A stretch of 64,000 nt of DNA from Chloroflexota bacterium (GTDB taxonomy: Bacteria; Chloroflexota; Anaerolineae; Anaerolineales; UBA11579). The first letter of the stretch is position 1. Every line of letters starts with the position of its first letter. The stretch is from NCBI GenBank assembly GCA_013112575.1, contig JABFGG010000001.1, positions 434,001 through 498,000 of the forward strand. Reading direction: 5' to 3'. Below the pieces are notes generated by a model. The model was given only the letters and a program-made list of their open reading frames with translations, had not been told where the DNA came from and ran no database searches. A program made the translations under genes and the position numbers. This document shows positions 8,566-18,516 of this stretch, in pieces.

Positions 8566-10501
8566 ATGCGTCCATCCATAAAAACAAATTCAACCATCGC
8601 CACGGGGAGAAATCAGTTGCTTCGCTATTTATTAACTGTTGATAATACTCTGTGGCTTGCGACTGCATGATAAAGGGTTGCATCTGTTCCGAGTTTATCG
8701 CTTGGGTAATCAAAGGCTTCAAGATCGTTCGCTGCCATTTACGCTCAGGGGTGGCAAATCCCAATTTGCCTACTCTCTGGCGAATCATCTCGGGAAGAAT
8801 TCCCGCCATTCCATCTCTTAGAACCCTTTTAGTGTAGCCATCTCGAATTTTGAATTCGGACGGAAGACTAAAAACAAATTCCACCAAGTGATGATCCAGG
8901 AAGGGGACTCTTGCCTCAACAGAAAATGCCATAGAGCTCCTATCCTCATGCCTCAAAAGCGTTTGCAGATTGTTGATAAAGGTCAGTTGGTAAAGCTTGT
9001 TTTCCAAATCATTCAATGTACCAAATGGGTTCACTTCAGTTGATTTGATATAAGCAGATTTGTCTTTGAATTGATGCGATAAATCTTTGTTGATCCAATC
9101 TGTACTATGAGCAAATCCGGACGGGCCAAATTGATTGCTCAGCTTTCTTAAAATTATGCCAGTTATTCCTCCTGGCAATGGCACCTGGGGGCGACCATGC
9201 AAATTAGCGTACTTGATGAATTCATATATAAGGGTTGGGTAGCGCTTTCTATTCTTTAGCTGGGTGAAGTAGTAATGAAATAAGCCAACATATCCAGCAA
9301 GCATCTCGTCAGCCCCTTGCCCATCCAACACTACTTTTACGCCACTCTCACTAACCAACTTGAAGACGAACCATTGAGCAAATATACTCGTGGAACCAAA
9401 CGGTTCATCTTGCTGCCAGACAACCCTGTGAAGATTATCTAATAAATCTGCCTCGGTGGGAAACACATAATTCGCGTCTACCTGGATGGCGCGAATAACT
9501 TCTTGCATATACTTGATTTCATTTGCTTCTTCATCCTCGAAATGAGAACTGAAGGTTCGTTGAATATTGGTTTTCTGGATATCCTGTAGCTGTCTATTCA
9601 TCAAACACACGATTGAAGAGCTATCAAGCCCCCCTGAAAGGCAACTTCCAACTTCCACATCACTACGTAACTGTAAGCGTACGCTGTTGCTAAGTAGTCT
9701 TCGAAATTCATTTCCCGCTTCGACATAGGTAATTGAGCTGTTCTTTTTTAGGTCTGGAGAATAATAGACGGCTTTTTCCATAGAGCCATTGAGTAAATTT
9801 ACAACGAGATTTTGGCCTTGCTGCAGCTTAAAAATAGAAGTGAAGAAAGTTTCTTCGCCATATTCCACCGCACTGTACATCAGGTACTCGTAAATTGCCC
9901 TTTCATTCATTTTTTTTGGCACAAAGGAGTAGTTGAGCAATTGTTTGATCTCTGAGCCAAAAACAAACCGTTCTCCATCACTGTAATAATGAAAGGGTTT
10001 TACTCCCAAACGATCTCGCGAACAAAACAATATACTTCGTCTCAGATCTACAATAGCAAACGCCCAAATCCCATTAAAGCGCTCTACACATTCTTCCCCC
10101 CACTCAGCATATGCGGCCAGAATCACTTCCGTATCCGACTGAGACCGAAAAGAATATCCTAACTTAAGTAATTCCTCGCGTAATTCGATATAGTTGTAGA
10201 TTTCACCATTATATGTAATCCACAATCCTTGATCCTTTATGGTCATAGGTTGAGCGCCATTCCGCGAAAGATCGATTATCGCGAGTCTGCGATGGCCCAA
10301 AGCCAATGTTGCTTGTTGTTGTGGTGCCATCTCCTGCCCTATGGAACGCTCAATCAGTCGAGCTTCATCTGAATTCACCTGGAAATATGCTGTACCGTAA
10401 TCATCTGGTCCTCGATAGGATACAACGTCGATAGACCTTCTAAATTCCAAAAGATTACCATTAATTCCATTTATGTTAAAAAGGCCAGAAATTCCGCACA
10501 T
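8552..10501 (-). CDS. AsnB-type glutamine-dependent amidotransferase (649 aa)
   Basis: Asparagine synthetase family: Cys2 nucleophile in MCGISGLF, class II glutaminase domain (YRGPDDYG near 29, ITYNGEIYNY near 95), and synthetase P-loop SGGLDSS at about 289-295 with GQGADEMLAGY after it. Compared with the copy at 130-2034 it has an insertion of some 25 residues before GHRRLAIIDL, so it is a separate subfamily rather than a recent copy. Its upstream neighbour (10667-12139) is a CgeB-like glycosyltransferase and its downstream neighbour overlaps it by 14 bases. A role in amidating a uronic acid of the glycan is inferred from context; free asparagine synthesis cannot be excluded for any single copy. 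Confidence 0.9.
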   Translation of the reverse strand: MCGISGLFNINGINGNLLEFRRSIDVVSYRGPDDYGTAYFQVNSDEARLIERSIGQEMAPQQQATLALGHRRLAIIDLSRNGAQPMTIKDQGLWITYNGEIYNYIELREELLKLGYSFRSQSDTEVILAAYAEWGEECVERFNGIWAFAIVDLRRSILFCSRDRLGVKPFHYYSDGERFVFGSEIKQLLNYSFVPKKMNERAIYEYLMYSAVEYGEETFFTSIFKLQQGQNLVVNLLNGSMEKAVYYSPDLKKNSSITYVEAGNEFRRLLSNSVRLQLRSDVEVGSCLSGGLDSSSIVCLMNRQLQDIQKTNIQRTFSSHFEDEEANEIKYMQEVIRAIQVDANYVFPTEADLLDNLHRVVWQQDEPFGSTSIFAQWFVFKLVSESGVKVVLDGQGADEMLAGYVGLFHYYFTQLKNRKRYPTLIYEFIKYANLHGRPQVPLPGGITGIILRKLSNQFGPSGFAHSTDWINKDLSHQFKDKSAYIKSTEVNPFGTLNDLENKLYQLTFINNLQTLLRHEDRSSMAFSVEARVPFLDHHLVEFVFSLPSEFKIRDGYTKRVLRDGMAGILPEMIRQRVGKLGFATPERKWQRTILKPLITQAINSEQMQPFIMQSQATEYYQQLINSEATDFSPWRWLNLFLWMDAYDLA

Positions 10502-10666
10502 TGTTCATCCTTTCTAGTTTTTCACAACTCTGCAATCATCAATAAAAATTTTCGCTGTCTCAATAGTGCCTAATTAACCAGATTATTCACAAGTGACTTG
10601 AATCAATTCAGAAGCACATAAGGGCAATTGGAAAACCCAAATATCTCTCGGTACTGCTTTTGGCCA

Positions 10667-12139
10667 TCAGTTCAAAAACATTGTATATAAAACAGAAAAT
10701 GCTATTCCTAAAAGAATTACTATGCCCATCATGGCAGCAACCAGACCTGAGCTTAGTAATGGTTTTTTTAGCAGCCTTAATCCCCAGCGAACAACCGGGC
10801 TACTGATCACGTTTCTCAATTGACTATTTTCTTGTTGGAGTTGAAGATTTTGATGCTCACTTATTTTTAGCTTAGCATTCAATAACTCTTTTGCATGCCG
10901 CTCAGCAACCAATTGACGCTCAAGTATTGCAGATGGATTATCTATCTCAGCGATTTGCTTCATTTGATCTCCAAAGGAGTAAGGAAGAGCGGGGTCATAT
11001 ATGGCCTGCTCAATAAGTGCAGCAAGTCTACGATATGTGTATTGCCCATTAATGTAAATGTCTTGATATGCTTGTTCAACAATACTTTCTACCAAGTTGT
11101 CGTCCTTTAACATTTCAAGAGCATCATCAAGATTTGAAAAGTCCTTTTTTAGAGGAATGTAGTGTACATTGGGCTCAAGTATCCCCTTGTATTGCCCTTC
11201 GATTAAGAGTTGGCATGTTTTTGTAATTACAGCTTCAAAATTACGGGGAGTGATAGTAAGGAATGTATAACTGTCCCAGTCCTGCGGCATTTTTGCGCTG
11301 ATCTCTTCATATGTAAGATCTGGTTGACCTTCCAAGAATGCATTGATTTGAGTTTGCACTTCTCCACGCCAATCAATGACATTTGACCCGCCCTCGCTTC
11401 CTATAACTCCGCGGCTTGATGCCAGAAACTCTAACCAGGAATTACCCAGGATTACATCCTCAGGTTGAGTTGAAATATCACAACGAAGGCCCTGAATTCT
11501 CCCTCTCGAGGAAACAACGTCAGCGATCTGATGTTTAATCTGCCCGGCCACTCCGAACCAATATGGGAGTCGCCTAGCTCTATAAACGATATCCACATTA
11601 CGTTTGCTAATTGGCAAGATTTTCTGCGCAACGTCAGAGGCTATTTCGTCATCTATATAACCAGGGAGAACTCCGTAAAATTTTGCCTTATCACGCATGA
11701 CAGGATAGAGTGGGCCAGTCCCCTCAGGTTGATGAATACTAAAAATTGCAGAAATCCCCCAATCAAAAAGCCATTCATCAAGGAGCTCAGCATGATCTCC
11801 CTCATCCTGAGGAATGGCTATCTTTAAGCAATTTAATCGGCGGATCCAATCAAGCCGTTTCTTTATTCGATAGAAATAGGACCCTGTCCATCTAAGGCAA
11901 AAAAGCGTGTTATGCAATAAAACAACATCAAATGGTTTTTCAGTCGCCCATATTGGTGGCTCCTGCGGGTCATCTTCAATCTCCGACAACGGACCCTCGT
12001 AAACATTGAGATAAACAACATCGTGGGGAATCTCACAATAATTCAAGACGTGAAGATGGTGCTTGATAGAAAGTCGCATTCTTTCAACCCCTTCTTCACT
12101 ATAATAGACTACCAGTATGCGCTTCGGATTCCTTGGCAT
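10667..12139 (-). CDS. CgeB-like glycosyltransferase with C-terminal coiled coil and TM anchor (490 aa)
   Basis: Paralogue of the glycosyltransferase at 4647-6020, sharing RARRLPYWFG, GSEGGSNVIDWRGEVQ, ITPRNFEAVI and IPLKKDFSNLDD in the same order. It adds about 90 residues after the catalytic part: a Gln/Glu-rich helix (about 410-440, probable coiled coil), then a hydrophobic segment near 465-488 at the extreme C-terminus that should act as a membrane anchor. The start ATG overlaps the stop of the sulfotransferase by one base (TAATG), so the two are cotranslated. It precedes an asnB, giving the GT-asnB order seen twice more in the first 6 kb. Substrate unknown. Confidence 0.68.
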   Translation of the reverse strand: MPRNPKRILVVYYSEEGVERMRLSIKHHLHVLNYCEIPHDVVYLNVYEGPLSEIEDDPQEPPIWATEKPFDVVLLHNTLFCLRWTGSYFYRIKKRLDWIRRLNCLKIAIPQDEGDHAELLDEWLFDWGISAIFSIHQPEGTGPLYPVMRDKAKFYGVLPGYIDDEIASDVAQKILPISKRNVDIVYRARRLPYWFGVAGQIKHQIADVVSSRGRIQGLRCDISTQPEDVILGNSWLEFLASSRGVIGSEGGSNVIDWRGEVQTQINAFLEGQPDLTYEEISAKMPQDWDSYTFLTITPRNFEAVITKTCQLLIEGQYKGILEPNVHYIPLKKDFSNLDDALEMLKDDNLVESIVEQAYQDIYINGQYTYRRLAALIEQAIYDPALPYSFGDQMKQIAEIDNPSAILERQLVAERHAKELLNAKLKISEHQNLQLQQENSQLRNVISSPVVRWGLRLLKKPLLSSGLVAAMMGIVILLGIAFSVLYTMFLN

Positions 12140-13149
12140 TATTTGTTATGAATCCCAGATGAGAGTTCTTCACTTGATCCGCTTGCAGAATGACCCACTG
12201 ATGAGGGGCGGTTTGGCAAGTACATGTAATCCAGGAAGCGCTCCTCCTGTTCCCTTATGTATCCCTGAATCTTAGAAAGGTCTTCATTAGAAGAGTTGCT
12301 CGTGCCAAACGATCGATTAAAGGTGGGAAGATTTCTATTGACTATACTCGTTACTAGATCGTAACTAGTCAAATAATTTTGCAGATATTCCATTTGGGAA
12401 TCAGTATTATCGCAAAGATCCTCGTACCAAATCTCAAGGAATTGATTTCCCGCAAATTTTTTTAGATCTGTGGCAATGCTTTGATTATATTCGTATTGTT
12501 GTTCTACTACTTGTTCCCAATAGGGTAACGTTTGGATTTCTCGGTAATTCGCTGTTGTAGCAGAATTCCAAATTTCTGGGTTCCCACGAAAATATCGTGC
12601 CTGTAGATCAGATAAAGCACTAAAGCCTAAATCCCTTCGAATCCACAAGAAATGGGCACGAGGAAAAAGGTCTTTGATGGCTTTAATGCGAAAGCAGTTC
12701 CAAGCATTCTTTGTAATAATCACATTACCAGTCAGGGCATAGATACATTGCATTGTTGCTATTAAATGAGTTTCTTTGCTCGATATTACGTCACAACTGT
12801 TCAATTGAGACGGATGTTCACCTCCAAACCAATTCCGAAATATTTTTGATGCTTCAGATGGTTCCCACAATCCTTTGGTTTTTCCAAAAGCACTTTCGTA
12901 GGAAACTGGTTCATGAGGATTAAGGGTTTGTTCTAAAGCGACCCCTATTACCGGGTGGTTAGCAAAGTGATTCTCGACAAAATTTGAGAAGAAAAATGCC
13001 CGGATAGAATTAACCAAGATTTGATAGATCAATGTACTGCCAGTTCGAGGGGATCCAAGAATGAATAGTAATGGCATGTCAACTGTGTTCACTTGGCCTG
13101 AGAATCGTTCAAAAAATGTTGCTTCAGCAGCATCAAGACTATTGGTCAT
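12139..13149 (-). CDS. Sulfotransferase (336 aa)
   Basis: PAPS-dependent sulfotransferase fold. The 5'-phosphosulfate-binding loop LFILGSPRTGSTLIYQIL lies at about residues 28-45, and the 3'-phosphate region is probably FLWIRRDLGFSALSDLQARY near 170-190. These are the two conserved elements of the Sulfotransfer_1/3 families. It would transfer sulfate to a hydroxyl or amine of the glycan in the cytoplasm. No PAPS synthesis genes are present in the window. It is translationally coupled to the following glycosyltransferase and lies 30 bases after the methyltransferase-like gene. It shares little outside the P-loop with the sulfotransferases at 14974 and 26972. Confidence 0.78.
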   Translation of the reverse strand: MTNSLDAAEATFFERFSGQVNTVDMPLLFILGSPRTGSTLIYQILVNSIRAFFFSNFVENHFANHPVIGVALEQTLNPHEPVSYESAFGKTKGLWEPSEASKIFRNWFGGEHPSQLNSCDVISSKETHLIATMQCIYALTGNVIITKNAWNCFRIKAIKDLFPRAHFLWIRRDLGFSALSDLQARYFRGNPEIWNSATTANYREIQTLPYWEQVVEQQYEYNQSIATDLKKFAGNQFLEIWYEDLCDNTDSQMEYLQNYLTSYDLVTSIVNRNLPTFNRSFGTSNSSNEDLSKIQGYIREQEERFLDYMYLPNRPSSVGHSASGSSEELSSGIHNK

Positions 13150-13179
13150 TGCATCAAAATCATTAAAGCAGCAATTTTT

Positions 13180-13878
13180 TTATTTATCACCATGTAACAC
13201 CACCATACATACCTGCCGCTGATTGGCAAAAAGACTTGTTGGATTCTTTTGAAGATAACTTAAATCTGGCGAAGCTATGCGATCTAAATAGCCATCTAGT
13301 ACCTGGCTAACCTGCTCCCCATCCCAAGCTAACATATGAAATATCTCTTTTGCATCCGTACGTTTGACTTTGTACCAGCGGGGTACGTTGTAATATGTTA
13401 GTGTGAGGCGAAGCTCATGACAGTGGGGTAAATAACGATCAAGAAATATCTCTAAGCGTTGATCAACGTTTGGAAATATATCGTTAGCAATCACGAGATC
13501 GTAACCAGATTGCGGATTAAATTCATACCAGTCCGTATTGCTCCAAAATCGGTTGTCGAAAGCGGTTTCTACCTGTAACAATTCAGTATTGTTATCGTGG
13601 GCAAGGATATCTAAAAGGAGATAATCGTGCTTTTGCGCTAAAAGCCGAGTGAGAGCAGTATAACCACCACCTACATCAAGTACTTTTCTCGGTTGGGTAG
13701 CTTGGTTGAGCAAGTCACCATACAAATAAGAGTAAATCATGCGTTTAGGAAATGACTCGCGCAACCATTGCTGTGATGTGAAATTTGCATCATCAGTTTC
13801 AGAAGTGGTATTGAGCAATTGGAGAACCACATCATTTTGTCTATAGGTTTCTAACAAGGCTTCATTAAATAGCATCAT
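13180..13878 (-). CDS. Methyltransferase-like protein (232 aa)
   Basis: Short class I SAM-methyltransferase-like protein. Motif I is KVLDVGGGYTALTRLL near residue 62, with the acidic strand-2 end YLLLDILAHD near 90 and motif II YDLVIANDIFPNVDQRLE near 125. The usual helical cap is small. It overlaps the preceding SGNH hydrolase gene by 14 bases, so the two are likely made together and may act on the same group, one adding and one removing a substituent. No protein partner domain is visible. It could also be a non-catalytic Rossmann protein. Confidence 0.65.
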   Translation of the reverse strand: MMLFNEALLETYRQNDVVLQLLNTTSETDDANFTSQQWLRESFPKRMIYSYLYGDLLNQATQPRKVLDVGGGYTALTRLLAQKHDYLLLDILAHDNNTELLQVETAFDNRFWSNTDWYEFNPQSGYDLVIANDIFPNVDQRLEIFLDRYLPHCHELRLTLTYYNVPRWYKVKRTDAKEIFHMLAWDGEQVSQVLDGYLDRIASPDLSYLQKNPTSLFANQRQVCMVVLHGDK

Positions 13879-14566
13879 TTTGAATCATCAATTCTAATCT
13901 TTCTTTGATTATTGGGAAGACAGTTTCGAAATATAAGCTATGGCCTTTTTCACTTGGATGCAACTGGTCAGGCAAGAGTAAATCAGCCAAATTCCTACGG
14001 CCTCCCTTGATATGTGCGAAGAAGGCAGCTTCAATATCATTTAGGTAGACGTTCTCAGGCTGATTTCGGGCGACCTCACGTATAAGCTTGTTGTATTGTT
14101 TGTTACTTTCTTGATATGTGAGCGTTGCATGATGCAGTTGTTCCTGATCTCGTCCAGTGGGGTGATTAGTGTGCAGGAATACTGCCTTTGTGCCGAAGTT
14201 CAGACTTCGAACAATGATTTCCTGCAAATTGGCAGCGAACGCATTTGGGCTAACCCGTGGATTCCCTTTATCAGTTTCCCAATAATTACAATCATTCATG
14301 CCAAATTGAATGATCAACGCATCAGGACTTTGAGATTGAATATCATAAGGCATGCGTTCCAGCGCTTGTCTAGTTGTATTACCAGAATGTGAAGCATTGA
14401 TAACTACAATATTGCGCTGGTACTGCAAACCAAGCTCACTCAAACTGGCTGAGATCCGAGTTACCCAACCCTTGTGAATTGAGATTCCCTGTCCAAAGCA
14501 GATCGAGTCGCCAAAAAAGAAAACTCGAAGGGGTTTTTGTGGATGCAAATCGTTTTTTTCTGTCAT
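13865..14566 (-). CDS. SGNH/GDSL hydrolase (233 aa)
   Basis: SGNH-hydrolase family esterase or acyltransferase. Block I is FFGDSICFGQGIS with the nucleophilic Ser near residue 21, block II has the conserved Gly in ASHSGNTTRQ, block III has Asn in FGMNDCNYW, and block V has the Asp-His pair in LLPDQLHPSEKG. No signal peptide is visible, so it probably acts in the cytoplasm on a sugar precursor, for example O-deacetylation or O-acyl transfer; this is inferred. It is the first gene of a minus-strand run that continues through methyltransferase, sulfotransferase, glycosyltransferase, asnB and glycosyltransferase. Confidence 0.78.
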   Translation of the reverse strand: MTEKNDLHPQKPLRVFFFGDSICFGQGISIHKGWVTRISASLSELGLQYQRNIVVINASHSGNTTRQALERMPYDIQSQSPDALIIQFGMNDCNYWETDKGNPRVSPNAFAANLQEIIVRSLNFGTKAVFLHTNHPTGRDQEQLHHATLTYQESNKQYNKLIREVARNQPENVYLNDIEAAFFAHIKGGRRNLADLLLPDQLHPSEKGHSLYFETVFPIIKERLELMIQNDAI

Positions 14567-14973
14567 CTAATTTATAGTAATCGGGTTCATTGCGAGTCTC
14601 TCGGCCATTTGCCAAAGTATAAGAGCCTTCAAAAAAGTCAGAAATATGCGCACAATGTGATTAGGACACCATGTCATTTAAAACTAGAAATTAACTATAT
14701 ACTTCATTGGTACTGCTGATCAATCCATATTTTTATGCCAATTTATGGAAAGGACGAATTCTGATTCAACAATTACTATGAATGTAGACCGCAATTCTCA
14801 ATTCAAGGTCATTCTTTGGATAAATACTTTGTACATAATAATACTATTCAACCCAAGTTGCCACCTTGGCTGGAAATGATGACTAATCATTCTTTGGGGT
14901 AGGGTGAGGTTCCAGTTTTTAATTAGTCGCAACCTGAGTCATTTACATGGAACCCTTACCTCTCATCTTTGCC
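14567..14973. other. Intergenic region upstream of the SGNH gene
   Basis: 407 bases separating two minus-strand groups. On the minus strand TTGATC (14718-14723) and TATAGT (14694-14699), 18 bases apart, could promote the SGNH-led group, with a start site about 120 bases before the ATG. I see no coding frame, no clear terminator for the sulfotransferase downstream (it ends at 14974, reading away), and no repeat. Confidence 0.4.
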
Positions 14974-15786
14974 TTACTCATGTAAATAGCCCCATCGAAT
15001 AAGAGGACGCGCAAAACGTTGCTCAATATCTTTAATTATGCTTTCCGATAATTCTTCCTTGTAAGTTCCAACCCCACCGCGTCTAAAATGCTCAGGGGAA
15101 ATCTGATTGACAAGTTTCTTTCCACTTTTTTTTAATTTGGCAAGTGAATTATTTGAGATAGCCTTTTCAACGCGATTTGCATCAGGCTCAAAACCCCAGC
15201 GGAGGAGCAAACGTTTTATTTCCTCTTCTGGTGAAGAGCGAAGCTTCTCAAACCGAATAATTGGAACACCTAAGCTAGCATATTCTTCCGAGTGAACCTG
15301 TAATTCATGTGCTGTTACAACACGCGATAAAAACCAATCAAAGTAAAAAGACTCTTGATCATCATAATGAAACTCTGGTCGTTTATCGCGAAAACGCTTC
15401 GTTTTTGCATATGCATAATACGACGCCACAACATCCCTTAAATCACGAATGATGCATACCCCATGAAGAAAATCAGGACGATTGCCAATATGCTCATCAA
15501 ATGGTCGATGGGTTATCCCTATGCCTGGTTTGGTCACATCATACATGGGCTCGACAGCTGGCAAACTAAAATAATCAACGAGAATTGACATTAGCCATAC
15601 GTTGCCGGATTTGGGTATCCCAATAATAATAATTTTTCCCGCTGGATGTGAATTCATTGCAAGTCCATATGATTCATCCCAGAAACTTCGAGGATGATTA
15701 AAAATTGGACTATCCCATATCTTTGGATAAAGTGTGTCGTACGTCACTTCTGATGGTTTTTCAAGCTTCTTTCTTTTGAAAATCAT
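14974..15786 (-). CDS. Sulfotransferase (about 270 aa)
   Basis: Sulfotransferase-domain protein. The P-loop KIIIIGIPKSGNVWLMSIL lies near residues 50-68, and the second PAPS element is probably CIIRDLRDVVASYYAY near 120. C-terminal helices resemble the Sulfotransfer_1 group (FRRGGVGTYKEELS near 235-250, like the conserved RKGxxGDWK region). I chose the ATG at 15786, five bases after the ATPase stop; a GTG at 15807 would add seven residues and overlap the ATPase gene. It is the third gene after Wzm and Wzt in the same direction, which suggests that sulfation is tied to glycans exported by that ABC transporter. Acceptor unknown. Confidence 0.8.
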   Translation of the reverse strand: MIFKRKKLEKPSEVTYDTLYPKIWDSPIFNHPRSFWDESYGLAMNSHPAGKIIIIGIPKSGNVWLMSILVDYFSLPAVEPMYDVTKPGIGITHRPFDEHIGNRPDFLHGVCIIRDLRDVVASYYAYAKTKRFRDKRPEFHYDDQESFYFDWFLSRVVTAHELQVHSEEYASLGVPIIRFEKLRSSPEEEIKRLLLRWGFEPDANRVEKAISNNSLAKLKKSGKKLVNQISPEHFRRGGVGTYKEELSESIIKDIEQRFARPLIRWGYLHE

Positions 15787-15788
15787 TT

Positions 15789-17147
15789 TTAGTTCTCGAA
15801 CACCCACTTAGATGGATGTGTAAATATAGGTGGTTCTCGATAATCCATAATGCTTCTAATTTCGAAATCGCAAAATCGAGAAACGAGATCATACCTTCGT
15901 AATGCTACCCCTGTTCGCATTGCATCCTCAGGCAAAATCGCAAAGTTGAAATAATAATCACCAACACCAAGAAGGCATGGCTCAAGAATAGCCTTTACGG
16001 CTCTACTGTTACCAGCTTTGCCATCATAAGCGTAGATCGAACTAACAATATTGGTGGCTCTGCGATTTTCGATTGTGAATATTGAAATCTGAAAGATGCA
16101 ATTAAAGGGACTGTCCACCTCAAAGCGGACAGTAAATCGAAGCTCAACATCAGCATTCTGCATAATTGAATTTACGCGCTTATTCTTTACATATAAACCA
16201 AAATCTTCAAGCTTTGCTCCAAGGTCGCCCGGCCACCGAAATACAGCTTGACCATTCAACAAGTGATCCAAAAATTCTCCGTCTTGGGCACTACTTTTGG
16301 GATATTCATCACTGGTGGCGAAATCAGGGCTTGCATTTAATTTTAGACGGAGGGATTTTCCGATCCCGTTTTCTTCCTTTGGTAAATGTTCACTTTTTTG
16401 TTGAATAAAAACTTCATACATGCCAACAATATCACGCACTGATCCATCTTCTTTAATTTTTCCGTTTTCAATCCAAATTGCGCGATCACAAAATTGCAAT
16501 ATTTGGGGCATGGTATGAGATACCAATAAAAGAGTACACCCAGAGTTAGCCAGTTTTTCCATTCGCATAGCAGATTTTGTAGTGAAATATGCGTCTCCAG
16601 CTCCCAATATTTCATCAATAATTAGAATATCTGGTTGTATAGCAGTTGCTGTTGCAAACATAAGCCGCGCCTGCATACCTGCCGAGTAGGTTTTGATTGG
16701 TTGGTGGATGAACTCGTCCAATTCGACAAAATCAATGACGTCATCAATGGCGTCAATCATCTCCTGCCCCGCTAGGCCGTTATATTGAATTGAAGCCTCG
16801 ATGTTTTGCATTCCGGTAAATTCAGGATGAAAACCAAATCCGGTTGCCATTAGTGCCTGAACTCCACCGCTAACTTTTACAATACCATCTGTTGGCGTAA
16901 AATTTCCGGTTAGAAGCTTTAGCAATGTGGTTTTTCCAGCCCCATTCCGCCCTAAAAGACCAACGCGTTCGCCTTTCCCAATTTCTAAGGTTATATCATC
17001 CAGAGCCTTAAATTCTTCATACTCGGGCCTATTCCAAAACTGTAAACGGTCAAGCCCTGTTTGATTCATAAGTAGTTCAATTGGCGAACTATACATCTTA
17101 TAAGCCTTGCTGACGTTTTGTATGGAAATTACTTTTGGATTACTCAT
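15789..17147 (-). CDS. wzt: Wzt-type ABC transporter ATPase with C-terminal sugar-recognition domain
   Basis: Polysaccharide/O-antigen ABC exporter ATPase. Residues 1 to about 240 are the nucleotide-binding domain: Walker A GLLGRNGAGKTT, Q-loop region GVQALMATGFGFHPEFTG, signature TYSAGMQARL, Walker B ILIIDEILGAGD and switch His in LLLVSHTM. The remaining 210 residues are an extension like the Wzt C-terminal beta-sandwich that recognises the modified glycan end in some systems. Its sequence is unlike any specific one I know, so the exported cap cannot be read off. It pairs with the permease 50 bases upstream. Start placed at the ATG at 17147; a GTG at 17159 is possible. Confidence 0.88.
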   Translation of the reverse strand: MSNPKVISIQNVSKAYKMYSSPIELLMNQTGLDRLQFWNRPEYEEFKALDDITLEIGKGERVGLLGRNGAGKTTLLKLLTGNFTPTDGIVKVSGGVQALMATGFGFHPEFTGMQNIEASIQYNGLAGQEMIDAIDDVIDFVELDEFIHQPIKTYSAGMQARLMFATATAIQPDILIIDEILGAGDAYFTTKSAMRMEKLANSGCTLLLVSHTMPQILQFCDRAIWIENGKIKEDGSVRDIVGMYEVFIQQKSEHLPKEENGIGKSLRLKLNASPDFATSDEYPKSSAQDGEFLDHLLNGQAVFRWPGDLGAKLEDFGLYVKNKRVNSIMQNADVELRFTVRFEVDSPFNCIFQISIFTIENRRATNIVSSIYAYDGKAGNSRAVKAILEPCLLGVGDYYFNFAILPEDAMRTGVALRRYDLVSRFCDFEIRSIMDYREPPIFTHPSKWVFEN

Positions 17148-17197
17148 GTTAAATGCCACAACGTTTTTTTGTTTCTCAGGTAGCGACCTTTGCTATC

Positions 17198-18007
17198 TTA
17201 TACGTAATCAAATATTACGGCTTTTGCCTTGAGGAAATATATGTATCCCGCCCAAAATACTGTTGTCGATATAACTATGCCGCCGGCAACTATACTCAGT
17301 GGGGGCAACTGCCTTAAAGCAATAATAGATTGAAAAGAGAAAGTAAAGTAGAACAGAGGATTTAAATAAGCAATTATTTTTATGGCGGGTGGAATCATTT
17401 CAGGAGTATATGATATTGGCGTCAAGATCAATAAAATCAGCACTATATATTGAATCATAAACTGGATATCTCGAAAGACTAAACTTATTAAACTAAACAC
17501 CCAAACAATGCCGATAGTAAACAATATTTGAAAGATAATAACGAGTGGCAACAATAAGATGAAAAATGATGCCATTTGAGTAAACAAAGCGAGAGCAGCA
17601 ATTAATGCAATTCCAAGGAACAGAATCGTGTTTGACGATATAACAGTCCTGATTGGGACCAATTCAGCAGGAAAAACCGTACTTAGTAAGTAGTGCTTGT
17701 TTGTAGAAATCGAAAGAGTGCCGGCCCCCAATGCAAGAGAAAATCCTAGAAAAGGGATTAATCCTGAGACCACATATAATATGTATTCCAGCACAGACAT
17801 GTTTGGCGGTTGAATTCGGAAAACTACCGCATATATGAGAACGTAAATTGTAATCAGAACAGCGGGACCGAAAATCGTCCAAGCCAATCCTAATATGGAC
17901 CCCGAGTAATTGGCTCGAATTTCGTTTAGCGTTGTTGAAAGTAATATCTTTCTATATTTATGGATTTTCAAAATTGGATTACTTGTTTCACTTTTTATGT
18001 TGAACAT
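17198..18007 (-). CDS. wzm: Wzm-type ABC-2 polysaccharide permease (269 aa)
   Basis: ABC-2 family membrane permease. It has an N-terminal amphipathic region (HKYRKILLSTTLNEIRANYS) typical of TagG/KpsM/Wzm proteins and six hydrophobic segments (about 30-55, 68-90, 112-135, 145-170, 178-198, 235-258). The ISYTPEMIPP loop after the fifth segment is a usual position in this family. With the ATPase at 15789-17147 it would export a completed, lipid-linked polysaccharide across the inner membrane. It is the first gene of the minus-strand export group and faces the plus-strand sugar-nucleotide operon across a 790-base divergent region. Confidence 0.88.
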   Translation of the reverse strand: MFNIKSETSNPILKIHKYRKILLSTTLNEIRANYSGSILGLAWTIFGPAVLITIYVLIYAVVFRIQPPNMSVLEYILYVVSGLIPFLGFSLALGAGTLSISTNKHYLLSTVFPAELVPIRTVISSNTILFLGIALIAALALFTQMASFFILLLPLVIIFQILFTIGIVWVFSLISLVFRDIQFMIQYIVLILLILTPISYTPEMIPPAIKIIAYLNPLFYFTFSFQSIIALRQLPPLSIVAGGIVISTTVFWAGYIYFLKAKAVIFDYV

Positions 18008-18045
18008 ATTTATCGGACCCTAGGTAAGTTTCGTGCTAAATGGAC

Positions 18046-18073
18046 ATATTAGATAAATCGCATTGTATGACAA
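18046..18073 (-). promoter_or_regulatory. Candidate promoter of the wzm-wzt group
   Basis: Read on the minus strand, TTGTCA (18073-18068; 5 of 6 to the -35) is followed after 16 bases by TAATAT (18051-18046; 4 of 6 to the -10). This is about 40 bases ahead of the wzm ATG, with AGGG as a possible ribosome binding site before the start. The position fits well, but the spacer is short and the area AT-rich. Confidence 0.35.
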
Positions 18074-18516
18074 TAATGCATTAAATCACGGTATTTGGAA
18101 TTTTGCGTAGATTGAATTGCTGGTTTTTGCGCTAGATTTTTTCTGAAAATAACCTTATCCGAAAAATTCTTGCATCCTTATCCCCAAGCAAATTATTCGC
18201 CAAATACCAATTATGTTATCGTCACCACTGAATCTGTCGTTTCCAAATGAAGTCATGGGTAATTGGGTTTATGTTTTTTCCTCAGGAACTGATTCTTTCT
18301 GATTTTATTACTAAGAATATCTGGATTGTCGTTAACCCAAGCGCTTTCTCGTGAAGCGAATCCCTTTTTTCCTTTTCTCCAACGAATTGTATCAGATATT
18401 AAACCCTACGAAGCTTTTCTTAAGATCCACATTATCCACCCCTCTTGAATTAGACACTTCGCTGGGAGGGAAAACGCATTTCTGTGTGAAATCTTGACTT
18501 TGCTTCTATATATGTA
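18074..18516. other. Non-coding stretch between the divergent operons
   Basis: About 440 bases with no convincing gene on either strand; an 87-codon open frame on the minus strand has no recognisable content and runs into the transposase remnant. The sequence is AT-rich up to about 18.4 kb and then changes character near the IS remnant. Together with the following remnant it marks a boundary between two differently composed parts of the locus. Confidence 0.5.
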